In this document: in pieces, positions 8,310-17,741 of the stretch | Layout: each line of letters opens with the position of its first letter | Numbering within the stretch: the stretch's first letter is position 1 | Assembly: GCA_025594325.1 (NCBI GenBank) | Contig: JANHCV010000002.1 | Coordinates: forward strand, 1,860,001 to 1,924,000 | DNA length: 64,000 nt | Direction: 5' to 3' | DNA from: Blastocladiella emersonii ATCC 22665 | Taxonomy: Eukaryota > Blastocladiomycota > Blastocladiomycetes > Blastocladiales > Blastocladiaceae | Notes under the pieces: model-generated | Told to the model about the DNA's origin: nothing | Seen by the model: only the letters and a program-made list of their open reading frames with translations | Databases searched by the model: none | Made by a program: the position numbers and the translations under genes

Positions 8310-10505
8310 CTACGCATAGCGGCGCGGGTGCGGCGACTGCGGGGGTTGCTGCTGCTGCTGCACTGCACCTGGCGCGCGCAGGCCGGACCCGAGCGAGCCC
8401 GGTGGCCGGATCCCCGTGCCAGCCGTTGGTGGGCGCATGAGACCCGAGCCCGTGAGCAAGCGGGTCGGCGGCGGGATCGCCGAGGGCGCGGGCAGTCCCG
8501 AGGTCGCGCCGGACGCGGGACGGCGGAGACCGGTGGCGGGCGGGAGGAGGCCCGAGCCGGTCATCGACGTCGACGGGCCGCGGAGACCCGACGCCGGCGC
8601 CGGGAGCCCTGAACTGCTTGGCCGCGAGCTGCGGAGAGACGTCATGCTGGCCGCGCGGTGAAGCCCAGACGACGCAGCGGGGACCGCTGAGGGAGCCGGC
8701 ATGCCGGTACCCGCAGCGCCGCCAGTAGTCGAAGCCGGTGCGCCCGAGTACGAGAAGGGGCGCGACGAGGTGACACCGGCGCCGAGCGGCATGGACGGCT
8801 GGCGGCGGAGCCCGGTCATGGCGGTCGCGTTGGGAAGCTGGTTGTGGAACGAGTGGTGGTGGTGCTGCGAGGTCTCGGCACCGCGCACAGCGCCGCCCGA
8901 GGTTGGCCGGGCCGCGCCGGTCGTCGTGGTGCTGCGGCGCGAGACGACGGAAATGGTCGGCGAGGATCCCTGGCCCGAGAGCGGGGACGACGAGGTCGAA
9001 GACGGCGGGCGAGGAGCGAGCGTCACGCCCGGATGCGTCGCGCGGACGGGCGCGGGGCTCTGCACGTTGGGTGGATTTGGCATCGACGCGGTCATGCGGA
9101 TGGCCGAGGCGGACGGAGCCATGAGGGTTGAGGGACGAGATGACCGGGCCGAGGCCAGCGACTGCGGCGCGGGTAGTGGCGGAGCAGCAGCAGCTACCAC
9201 GTCCATGGGTTCGGAGATGCGCGACGAGGCGGGCGACTCGAGCGGCACGCGCGGTGCATGCACCACGCTGTCGAGCGAAGCGAAGTCGACGGGCGGCACG
9301 CGCGAGCGGCGGGACTCGGGCTGGGGCTGAGCAGGAGCAGGTGCTGGTGCGGGATCGACGGCCATGTCGTCCGCAGCACCTGCCGATGGGGCAGCGTGCG
9401 TCGAGCGGGCAGGTGGGGGAGCAAGCGGCTCGACGGGTTCCGGGTCCAGGAGCACGTTGGGGAGGAAGCCGCCGGTCCGCGGCGACGGCGCAACGCTCGA
9501 GTGGGCCGAGGTGGCGCCGTACGTCGCGCTCCGAGTCGGGAAAGCGGGCTGCGGCGGCGCCGTGTGGGCGGCCGAGGACGAGAAGGAGGTCGCGTTGACG
9601 AGCGGCGACGACGTGGACATGGAGCGGAAGGGCGACGCGGTTGACGAAGAAGAAGGCGAGCTCGAGATGGGCAGGGGCGGCGCGTTCTTAATGCGGGCGA
9701 GCCGCTTGCGGATATCCTCGAGACTCGGCGGGTTGGGTTTGGACGCGCTGGCGGGTGCGCCTGAGGTGCGGCTCGTCTGCGGCGTCGAGTGAAGGCTGTC
9801 GGAAGCACGGGCGGCGCTCGCGCGAGGGTCGTACGAGCCCGAGGCCGCGGCGGGCGCGGTGCGGTGGCTCATCCGCTGCTGCGGGGCGTGGAACTCGGGC
9901 GACTCTGGCCGGCGCGAGGTGGTGGACGAAATGCTGCTGATGCGGCGGTCGCCCGGGATGATGGTCTGGTCGGGGTCGAACGAGTCGGACCCGCTCGACG
10001 CGCTGCCGCGGCGGTCCTCGCCCCGGCGACGCACAAAGGCGCGCCCCGTATCGTCGTCGCTGTCGTCCTCGGACGACGTCAGGTTGTCGAAGAAGAAGGG
10101 GCTGACGGTCTTGTCGGGGTCCACGTCCATGGCCGACTTGGGCTTGCGCTTGCTCCGCTTGCTGCTGCTGCGCACGGGCGACGCGGCGGCCTCGGCGGGC
10201 GGCGCAACGGGCGAGCGCGCCGGCGCCGCAGTGGCGGTCGGGAGAAACTCGTCCATGGGATCGGCGTGATCGAGGCCGTCGAACGTGTAGGCGTCGATGT
10301 TCTCGGCCGACGACTCGACCATGGAGTCGAAGAAGTTGAGACTCTCGCGGCGGTCCGCGTTCGGGTCGGCGTCGAGGTGCGCGAGCAGGTCGCGCGTGCG
10401 GTTCGCGTGCCCCGCGGCGGCGGCGGCGGCTGCCCGCGGGGACTGCGGCGCGTCTGTGAGCCCATGGCCGTTGCCGAGCGTGTGGCGCGACCGCGGCGAG
10501 TCCAT
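8310..10505 (-). CDS. Ser/Pro/Ala-rich intrinsically disordered protein, function unknown
   Basis: A single exon encodes 731 aa from MDSPRSRHTLGNG to a TAG stop at 8310-8312. The same frame extends upstream to about 10655 without a stop, but the sequence there looks like a leader. A more conserved-looking N-terminal part (about residues 30-75) contains LNFFDSMVESSAENIDAYTFDGL. Next come a basic SKRSKRKPKS block, an acidic Ser cluster (SSEDDSDDD) and a helical LEDIRKRLARIK segment. The C-terminal 200 residues repeat a short [S/T]-G-L-x-x-P/R motif (GSGLRAP, ATGLRRP, SGLPAPS) about ten times. The phospho-acceptor-rich, basic, repeat-bearing tail suggests a scaffold or a cytoskeleton/chromatin-associated protein, but I recognise no family. 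Confidence 0.75.
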   Translation of the reverse strand: MDSPRSRHTLGNGHGLTDAPQSPRAAAAAAAGHANRTRDLLAHLDADPNADRRESLNFFDSMVESSAENIDAYTFDGLDHADPMDEFLPTATAAPARSPVAPPAEAAASPVRSSSKRSKRKPKSAMDVDPDKTVSPFFFDNLTSSEDDSDDDTGRAFVRRRGEDRRGSASSGSDSFDPDQTIIPGDRRISSISSTTSRRPESPEFHAPQQRMSHRTAPAAASGSYDPRASAARASDSLHSTPQTSRTSGAPASASKPNPPSLEDIRKRLARIKNAPPLPISSSPSSSSTASPFRSMSTSSPLVNATSFSSSAAHTAPPQPAFPTRSATYGATSAHSSVAPSPRTGGFLPNVLLDPEPVEPLAPPPARSTHAAPSAGAADDMAVDPAPAPAPAQPQPESRRSRVPPVDFASLDSVVHAPRVPLESPASSRISEPMDVVAAAAPPLPAPQSLASARSSRPSTLMAPSASAIRMTASMPNPPNVQSPAPVRATHPGVTLAPRPPSSTSSSPLSGQGSSPTISVVSRRSTTTTGAARPTSGGAVRGAETSQHHHHSFHNQLPNATAMTGLRRQPSMPLGAGVTSSRPFSYSGAPASTTGGAAGTGMPAPSAVPAASSGLHRAASMTSLRSSRPSSSGLPAPASGLRGPSTSMTGSGLLPPATGLRRPASGATSGLPAPSAIPPPTRLLTGSGLMRPPTAGTGIRPPGSLGSGLRAPGAVQQQQQPPQSPHPRRYA

Positions 10506-11678
10506 GGCGTTGATGCGTTGCAGCGATGGGGGGTGCCGGGATGATGGCGGTGGAGCGGCGAGGTCGCGGTTGGCCGAGTGCGTCGACGGCGTGAGACGGT
10601 GAGAACCGGCCAAAACCAGCGGAAACCGGCCGCCACCTCCCTGCTGCAGCGTCACCTGATGTCACCCGACGCGGCGAAACCGAGGACGCCTCCCTGGCTG
10701 CGCCTCTTCCTGCAACGCCCTCTGCTCGGCCCCGCGCCCGTTTCCATGCCGACCCGCCCCTCTCATCATGCAATGTATCCGCCTCGAGACATTTAATGCA
10801 GTGCTGTGATTTCTACTGAGCCGTATCGTCCCGAGAGTGACGTCGATGGAGAGGCGAGACCGATAGCAGGCTTGCCCGACTTTGACGCGCCCACCGCCTG
10901 CGACGAATATTTTTACGCCCGCGCCGGCTCGATTGTCTCCGGCCCGCGCCGTCCCGCGCGTCTCACGCGTCACATCGCGTCGCGCCTCAGCTACTGCCGC
11001 CGATTAGATAGGTCCGCCTCCCCGCCGCGAACCTATCAGCTGCATGAGTTTCGCGCCGACGGCAACGTCCTGCCGACCAACCACACCCGCCGTTCTCCTC
11101 CCCATCATCCGCTGAGCTCGCTAATGGCGACGCGCTTCTCCCGTCGTCGCCGGAAATTCCGTGGGAGCAGGGTCAGCCGACGCTGACGGTCGGCACTCCG
11201 CCATCCGTCGCGTCCTTATCCGCTTGCGACCGCTGCGAATGGTGCCGCGACGTTTCCAACTTTGCAACGCGGCACGGTCCCGTGGCCACGGCGCAAGCCC
11301 TGTCCGCGCCCCGCCGGGTCCCGTCGTCAAAAGTCTACCTGCAGCCGCGACGCACTCGGCGATTCCGTATCTATCGCTCGCGCTACGCGCGGCGCGTCTA
11401 TTTAGCCTGGCCGCCCCCGCGCAGCGCTGCTCCCTCTACCCTCCCGTGTGTAATCGTCAACGTGTAATCGTTACTCTCTCCTCCTCCTCCCTCGTCTCCC
11501 TCCCGACCATCGACTCTGCTGGCCGAGTCGAGCTTATCATCCTCTCCACGACCTGTACCTCTACACCCTCGCCCTGTAATCCGTCTGTATCTCGCTCGCG
11601 AGGCTCCGTGTATCGAGCCTCTATCATCGCCACCCTCCCACTCCACCCGTCGCCTCCCACTGTATCTCAATCTTCACC
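10506..11678. other. Divergent intergenic region, probable promoters
   Basis: It separates the disordered-protein gene (-) from the first SWEET gene (+). AT-rich islands occur near 10909 (ATATTTTTA) and 11396 (TATTTAG). A CT-rich run at about 11466-11660 immediately precedes the SWEET start and looks like a pyrimidine-rich leader. No gene is seen. Confidence 0.5.
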
Positions 11679-12431
11679 ATGGAGTGCGCATCCCAAGCCT
11701 GTGTCGTCATTACCAAGTACGTGGTGCCGTCGTTCGGCGCCATCACGGCGATCGTGACGGGCGCATCGCCCGTGTTCGCGGTGCGCAAGATCCGCGTGTC
11801 CAAGGACATGGGCTCCAACAACCCAGTGCCCTACCCGTTCATCTTCCTCAACGCGCTGATCTGGATCGAGTACGGCCTGCTGATCCGGGACATCTTCGTG
11901 GTGGCGCCCAACATCGTCGGCCTGCTGTTCGGCGGGTGGTTCGTGCGGTCCGTGTATGGGCTGACGACGCCGGGCCAGCAGCGGCTCATGGACCTGATCG
12001 TGATCGTCGGCACCGCCGCCATCTTCCTCACGTCAACCGTCGCGTTCCTGTGGCTGACGCCCGCCGCGGGCCGCCTCGCGCTCGGCATCCTCTCGGTCAT
12101 CATCCTCGGCCTCTTCTACACGTCGCCGCTCACGGTCCTGTACCAGGTGATCGCAAACCGCGACTCGACGCCCTTCTCGGCCCCGCTCGCGTGCGCGTGC
12201 CTCGTCAACGGCGGACTGTGGACCGTGTACGGGTTCGTCCTTGGCGACGGGTTCATCTACGGGCCCAACATCCTCGGCGCCGCGTTCGCCGTGGTCCAGC
12301 TCACCGCCCGCACCATCTTCCCCGCGCGCGGTGCCGCCGCCGCCGACAAGGGCAAGACCGAGGGCGAGGTGGTCCCGATGCCCGCCACGACGAGTAAGCG
12401 GTCGTCCGTGATCCCCGCCGGCCCCAAGTGA
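11679..12431 (+). CDS. SWEET: SWEET-family sugar transporter, intronless copy
   Basis: Encodes 250 aa in one exon. SWEETs are seven-helix uniporters that move sugars down their gradient, built as two MtN3 triple-helix bundles joined by a linker helix. First bundle: FGAITAIVTGASPVF, then NPVPYPFIFLNALIWIEYGLL, then PNIVGLLFGGWFV. Linker: LIVIVGTAAIFLTSTVAFL. Second bundle: LGILSVIILGLFYTSPLTVL, then TPFSAPLACACLVNGGLWTVYGFVLGD, then PNILGAAFAVVQLTAR. The paired Pro residues and the Asn-Gly..W and PN.LG motifs are SWEET hallmarks. A short Lys/Ser-rich tail is cytosolic. It lies 753 bp upstream of a second SWEET in the same orientation, so the pair is a tandem duplication. This copy lacks the three introns of its neighbour. 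Confidence 0.92.
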   Translation: MECASQACVVITKYVVPSFGAITAIVTGASPVFAVRKIRVSKDMGSNNPVPYPFIFLNALIWIEYGLLIRDIFVVAPNIVGLLFGGWFVRSVYGLTTPGQQRLMDLIVIVGTAAIFLTSTVAFLWLTPAAGRLALGILSVIILGLFYTSPLTVLYQVIANRDSTPFSAPLACACLVNGGLWTVYGFVLGDGFIYGPNILGAAFAVVQLTARTIFPARGAAAADKGKTEGEVVPMPATTSKRSSVIPAGPK

Positions 12432-13184
12432 TGGTGGGCCGAGTAGTGTAACTATTTGTGGATACACCTCTATGCAACCTTATCCGAACGACGCCACCTA
12501 CATGCACGCGTGAGTGAGTGAGGGCGGAGAGTGACTCGGCGCGTCCGCGGCAGAGACGCGTCGCGCGTCGCGCCATGCACGATCGGGCCATCGCGCCACA
12601 CTCGGCCCGCGATATCGCCGCTTCATCCCTGCTCGCGCCGTCGCCGCCGCCGACCTCCGATTGCTATGCACGCTCGCACCGACCATGATAGATGAGCGAC
12701 GTAATCGCCTTGGCCAGTCGCGCTTGGGAGGCGCTGAGGCGAGGACAAGGACGACGGCAGCCCCCGGCTCGCTTCAAGGGCGAGGCCCGCGGGTCCAAAA
12801 ATAAAGTGATCTCAAACCGCGCCGGCGTCTCGCTTATGTTGCAGCTCGGCCGGTGCCGGACGCTGTCCCGTGCGTGCGAGTCGACCTCACTCACGAGGGC
12901 CGAATTCGACGGGGGCGTGGCCGACCAGACAAGGCAAGCGAGTCGCGTCCGAGCTCGGTTCCCGCCGGCCGCGCGCGCAGCCCTCGCTCTCTCTCATCTC
13001 ACGCATCGCGCCGCGCCGCGATTATCATCCCGCAACTTGACGCAGCCTGCAGAAGTAGCAGAAGCAACGGATCGTCATCACCTGCAGCGCAGCGGACCCA
13101 TCATCGCAGGACAGCACGACCATCCTCGGCCGTGACTAGAACCCCCCTCCATCCCATCGCACCACCACACCACACACCACCACC
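12432..13184. other. Intergenic between the two SWEET genes
   Basis: Probable terminator of the first SWEET and promoter of the second. An A-rich island (CCAAAAATAAAG) lies near 12795. A CACCACCACCAC-type run directly precedes the second ATG. No gene is seen. Confidence 0.45.
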
Positions 13185-14270
13185 ATGTCCGGCGTCCAGT
13201 GCACCTCGTCCGCGTGCACGGCGCTGCTCAACTACGTCGTCCCGGCGCTCGGCAACCTGACGGCCGGTACGCTGCGCGAGCGTGTGCGACGTCCGCGATC
13301 GTGACGGCCGGCCGCTGACGTGACCCGCCCGCTCGCCCGGCGATCTAGTCCTGACGTGTCTGGCCCCGCTGCCCGCCGTCCGCCGATTCCGCGTCGCACA
13401 AAACCTCGGCACCGTCAATCCGTACGTGTGCAGTGATGTGATCGCGCGCCGCGGTCGTGGGAGACACTGCTGACGTCGCCCCTCGCTCGCGCGCGTTGTG
13501 TAGCGTCCCCTACGCGTTCCTGTACATTAACGCGCTCATCTGGATCCAGTACGGCATCTTCATCCGCGACATCGTACGCATCGCCCCGCTGTTCTGCCCG
13601 CCGTGATCGCAAGTCTGATCCCGCCCCACACGCGCGCCTCCCCCTCTAGTTCGTCGTCGGGCCCAACCTGGTCGGCGTCCTCCTCGCCGCGTGGTACATG
13701 CGCTCGGCGTACGGTCTCGCGACGCCGCAGCAGCGCAAGCTCATGGACTCGATCAGCTCGACTGGCGCGCTGACCGTGTTCCTGGTCGCGACCGTGTCGT
13801 CCATCTGGCTGTCGCCCGACGCCGGCCGCCTCGCGCTCGGCGTCACGTCCGTGATCATCCTGGGGCTCTTCTACTCGTCGCCGCTGTCGGTCCTCGCCAC
13901 GGTGCTCCGCACGCGCGACGCGTCGCCCTTTGACGTGCCGCTCGCCGTCACCTGCCTCGTCAACGGCAGCCTGTGGATCGTCTACGGGATCGTGCTCGCC
14001 GACCCCTTCATCTGGGCGCCCAACATCGCCGGCGCCGCGTTCGCCGTCGTCCAGCTCGTCGCACGCGCCGTGCTCCCGGCGCGCGTGCAGGCCGAGATCG
14101 TGCTTAGCGACGAGGAGTCGATGCACAAGAAGTCGACGGGTCATGGCGACGAGAGCGCGACGACGAGCGCCGGCGGCGAAACGCGGCCCGCGGTCCACCG
14201 GTCCGACTCGGACGAGTTTTCGCAGGGGTCGCCCAACGATACCCCGCTCATGGCCGGGTTCCGCCGCTGA
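13185..14270 (+). CDS. SWEET: SWEET-family sugar transporter, four-exon copy
   Basis: Exons 13185-13266, 13349-13421, 13504-13573 and 13650-14270 (281 aa) have donors GTACGC/GTACGT/GTACGC and TAG acceptors. The spliced N-terminal half aligns with the upstream SWEET: LLNYVVPALGNLTA, CLAPLPAVRRFRV, TVNPVPYAFLYINALIWIQYG, PNLVGVLLAAWYMRSAYGL. The C-terminal half has SPFDVPLAVTCLVNGSLWIVYGIV and PNIAGAAFAVVQLVAR. Seven helices are expected. The cytosolic tail (about 50 residues) is longer and more acidic/Ser-rich than its neighbour's, with several possible phospho-sites. Localisation (plasma membrane or vacuole) cannot be read from the sequence. Confidence 0.9.
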
Positions 14271-14587
14271 CGCGACGGCGCGGAGCGGAGCCGAGGCGAG
14301 AGTAGGAGAGAGAACTTGGGCGTGTGTCATTTAGCAATTGCATAGTAAATCAATACCTCTTGCGTAGCACTCTTGTCGCCTCTGATTTCGACCGGACTGG
14401 TGCCAAGGCCGTGGCGCGAGAAAGAGTGCGAGACACTGTGGCGCACCCCACGTGGGCGCGGCGGAGGCGGATCTGGGGACCGCTGAAACGAAGCGTGCGT
14501 CACACTTTCGCCGGGTACAAGAACCCCTCGCCGCCCCATCGCGCTCTCTCTCCATGGACCGCTTCACGAATGCAACGCTAGACAACC
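14271..14587. other. Intergenic, SWEET terminator / ankyrin-like array promoter
   Basis: A short AT-rich patch (about 14332-14355, AGCAATTGCATAGTAAATC) follows the SWEET stop. The remainder is GC-rich. No gene is seen. Confidence 0.4.
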
Positions 14588-15952
14588 ATGGAACCGATAC
14601 CCGTGAGACTTCCGCTTGAGCTCATCGAGCAGATCCTCATCACGGCCTTCTTGGCTGACCAGTGGACCGGCGCCCCGGACCGCTTCACGCGCGTCGCGCC
14701 GGGCCTGACCCACCTGCAGGCCGTCATCTTCAAGCACTCGCCGTCGCTGTACTTCAGCAGTGCGCTCGAGAAGGGCAACCTGCCGCTCCTCAACGGCCTC
14801 GCGCGGCACCGCGACCCAGCAAAACTCTACTACTCGGCCTACTCGACGTCCGTAATCGCGCGCGAGGGCCGTATCGATCTGCTCAACTGGCTGCACCGCG
14901 ATTCGGGGCTCAAGATGGTCTACGAGGACCGCACGCTCGACATGGCTAGCGCAAACGGCCACGTCGCCGTGCTGCAGTGGTTCCGCGAATCCGGGCTTGC
15001 GATGCTATACTCGGCGAGCGCCATCGACGGCGCGGCGCGCGAGGGCCGGATTGACGTACTCGACTGGTGGCGCAGCTCGGGGCTCGAGCTCAAGTACTCA
15101 AACGACGCCATGGGCGACGCGGCGGCCCGCGGCCGCATTGACGTGCTGCAGTGGTTCCTCGACTCGGGGCTCGAGCTCGAGGCCAGCAAGGTCGCGCAGA
15201 AGGCCGCCGACCACAATCAGCTCGACGTTCTCCGCTGGTGCAAGGCCAACGGGATCCCCGTCGACCACGAGTCCATCAACCTCGCGTCCCCGTGCGGCAA
15301 CGACGCCCTCGAGTGCCTGCAGCTGCTGGTCCGCGAGTTCCCCGCCGAGATGCGCGCCAAGGACTGGTCCGAGGGCATCGTGGCCGCTGTCAACTCCGAC
15401 CGCGTCGAGGTGCTCGACTGGATCGCCAAGAGCGTGGTCCCCGTCGACCATCCCGCGTGGTCGGCCAAGGCCGACGGGACCCCGCGCCGCCTGGTCGACG
15501 TGGCCAGCAAGCAGAACTCGGTCGGGGTTCTCGCATGGCTCGTGGCCAACCTGCCCGCCGCTGCGCTCGAGTACACGGAGGCGTCGCTTGACGATGCAGA
15601 AAGCTACACGTACGACGACCCTATCATTGCCCGGCTCGAGTGGTGGAAGCAGTCGGGCCTGCCTCTTAAGTACACGGCGGAGGCCATGGACAAGGCGACG
15701 GCGTGTGGGTGGGACGGCGTGCTGCGGTGGTGGCGCGACTCGGGCCTCGAGCTCAAGTACAGCGGTGCCGGCGTCGCCGAAGCCGTCCACCGCGGGCGCG
15801 CAGGGGTCCTCGAGTTTTGGAACGGATCGGGGCTACCGCGCTGGGGCAGGCCTGAGGACATGGTCCGCACGAGCGACGAGGAGTTGAGCGATACGTGTCT
15901 GTTCGCTATGCAGAATCTGGCGTATCAGCTCAGCGACGATGTGGAAGAATAA
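14588..15952 (+). CDS. F-box-like / degenerate ankyrin-repeat protein, array member 1
   Basis: Single exon, 454 aa. It opens with LPLELIEQILITAFLAD, which resembles the first helix of an F-box (LP.EL...IL). The rest is a chain of about 35-residue helical repeats of the type G.IDVLDWWR.SGLELKYS..AM..A...G, diverged ankyrin units that keep the hydrophobic VL.W and A...G positions. The C-terminal block (EWWKQSGLPLKYTAEAMD..., then a final EFW..SGLPRW) is shared with the next two genes. The architecture suggests substrate-recognition subunits of SCF-type ubiquitin ligases, but the F-box match is weak and no partner is visible. This is the first of three tandem paralogues in the same orientation, all intronless. 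Confidence 0.8.
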   Translation: MEPIPVRLPLELIEQILITAFLADQWTGAPDRFTRVAPGLTHLQAVIFKHSPSLYFSSALEKGNLPLLNGLARHRDPAKLYYSAYSTSVIAREGRIDLLNWLHRDSGLKMVYEDRTLDMASANGHVAVLQWFRESGLAMLYSASAIDGAAREGRIDVLDWWRSSGLELKYSNDAMGDAAARGRIDVLQWFLDSGLELEASKVAQKAADHNQLDVLRWCKANGIPVDHESINLASPCGNDALECLQLLVREFPAEMRAKDWSEGIVAAVNSDRVEVLDWIAKSVVPVDHPAWSAKADGTPRRLVDVASKQNSVGVLAWLVANLPAAALEYTEASLDDAESYTYDDPIIARLEWWKQSGLPLKYTAEAMDKATACGWDGVLRWWRDSGLELKYSGAGVAEAVHRGRAGVLEFWNGSGLPRWGRPEDMVRTSDEELSDTCLFAMQNLAYQLSDDVEE

Positions 15953-16072
15953 AGTGAGTGATGAAGTGCTTGATGTTGGCTGTGATCGCGAGCGGGAGAC
16001 AATTTGCTGCTGGCGGCCTGATCGAACAGTTGATCCACTTGCTCTCTCGCTCCACCAAACCATGTATACACC

Positions 16073-17380
16073 ATGAAGGAAACCACCATGAAGTTGATGC
16101 AACTGAAGCTTCCGATCGAGATCATCGAGCACATTCTTGCGCTCGCCTTCCTGACCGACTTGGCGACCACGACGCCCAACGCGTACACCCGCGTGGCGCC
16201 TGGTCTCTCGATCCTGCACAAGCTCGTGTACCAGCGGAGTTACAAGCTCGAGACGCGTCGGAAGCTGCTGTTCATGACCTTTGATCAGGCGCTCAAGATG
16301 TGCGACCTCGAGCTGATGAAGCGTTACGTCAAGTACTGCAGACTGGCCGATCTCGAGTACAGCGACGTGAACCTGATTCCAGCGTGTGCTGGCGGCCGCC
16401 TGGATGTGCTTCAGTGGCTGTTCACCGAGTCAAAACTGCCCGTTCACTACGATGGCCGCGCGCTGAACGCGGCCATCGTTCATCGCCAGTTTGGTGTTCT
16501 CAACTTCTGGAAGCATTACGGGCTCAAGATCACGCTTACGAACGAGGCCTTGTCCGTGGTGGTCAAATGCGACATGTTTGACTGCTTGAACTGGTTCATT
16601 GGCGCGGGCTTGCGGGGCGACCTCGGTCCCGTTGCTCGCGTTGCAACCGAGCACATGAACGTCCGAGTGCTTCGCTGGTGCGAGGCCAACGACATCGCGA
16701 CCTTTGATTTCACGGAGACGCTGGGAAACGCGTGTCGGAACGGCCAGACGCGTGTTCTCGACGTGTGGTTGCGCGATTGGCGCGAAAAGCTGGTCACCTT
16801 GGACTGGACTGCGTGTATGGTCGGCGCTGCCAGGGACAACATGCCCGAGGTCTTGGACTGGCTGACCAAGGTGGTCCCCGTGAGCGACCCGGCTTGGATC
16901 GCGCGCAAGGACGGGGCGCCGCTGCATCTCATTGACGTCGCGAGCAAGCACAACGCGCTCGGAAGTCTCGACTGGATCATGCGCGAGCTTCCGCCCGCTG
17001 CGCGCGAGTACACGGCGGCGTCGCTCGACGCGAATGTCTCATTCCATCTCGAGGACGAGGTCCTCGCGAAACTAGACTGGTGGAAGCAGTCGGGTCTGCC
17101 CCTCAAATACACGGCGGCGGCCATGGACGCGGCCACGGCCAATGCGTGGGACCGCGTGCTCGTATGGTGGCGAGATTCGGGACTCGAGCTCAAATACTCG
17201 GGAGCGGGCATCGCGGACGCTGTGCAACGCCGGTATGCGCCCGTCATCGAGTTCTGGCGCGACTCGGGACTACCGCGATGGGCGCGGCCAGAGGACTTTG
17301 CGCGAATGTGCGACGAAGAGTTTGGCGAGGTGTGCCTGACGGCTGCTCAGCTCCTAGGATACGAGTTGAGCGAGGAGTAA
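16073..17380 (+). CDS. F-box-like / degenerate ankyrin-repeat protein, array member 2
   Basis: Single exon, 435 aa, starting MKETTMKLMQLKLPIEIIEHILALAFL; the second ATG at 16088 is an equally plausible start. It has the same design as the gene 120 bp upstream: an F-box-like LPIEIIEHIL helix, then ankyrin-like repeats (GRLDVLQWLF, VLRWCEAND, LDWWKQSGLPLKYTAAAMD, LVWWRDSGLELKYSGAG, EFWRDSGLPRW). The central repeats differ strongly from member 1 while the last three are nearly the same. That pattern is expected if the C-terminal module is constrained and the middle diversifies. Confidence 0.8.
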   Translation: MKETTMKLMQLKLPIEIIEHILALAFLTDLATTTPNAYTRVAPGLSILHKLVYQRSYKLETRRKLLFMTFDQALKMCDLELMKRYVKYCRLADLEYSDVNLIPACAGGRLDVLQWLFTESKLPVHYDGRALNAAIVHRQFGVLNFWKHYGLKITLTNEALSVVVKCDMFDCLNWFIGAGLRGDLGPVARVATEHMNVRVLRWCEANDIATFDFTETLGNACRNGQTRVLDVWLRDWREKLVTLDWTACMVGAARDNMPEVLDWLTKVVPVSDPAWIARKDGAPLHLIDVASKHNALGSLDWIMRELPPAAREYTAASLDANVSFHLEDEVLAKLDWWKQSGLPLKYTAAAMDAATANAWDRVLVWWRDSGLELKYSGAGIADAVQRRYAPVIEFWRDSGLPRWARPEDFARMCDEEFGEVCLTAAQLLGYELSEE

Positions 17381-17741
17381 TCATTAAACAATTGATGTGG
17401 CGTCCCGGTGATGGCATGAGTGAGTTGCAGTGGAGGGAGGGAGTTGCCGTCTCAGTGCATGCGTAGCGACAACAAGCGGAATGGAATTGAGCAGTGGGGC
17501 ACAAGAAACTATTCTGTTACTTTCTTTAGGATTGCTCGAAGGTGTTCGGTCTGTCGAGGCAAGCGCGAAAACTGTCTCGCAACCGGTGAGAGACGCGTCT
17601 CGATTTCATGTGACCGCGCCGCACGCATGTTCCGAGCGCCACAGCAGCTGCGACGGACCGTGCGAGCTCAACCTCCCGATCGCGGCATGCATGCATGCTC
17701 CGCCTCCCAACCCTTCAATGAAAGCGACTTGATGCACTCAG
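17381..17741. other. Intergenic between array members 2 and 3
   Basis: A mixed-composition spacer with an AT-rich patch just after the stop (TAATCATTAAACAATTG). No gene is seen. Confidence 0.4.
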
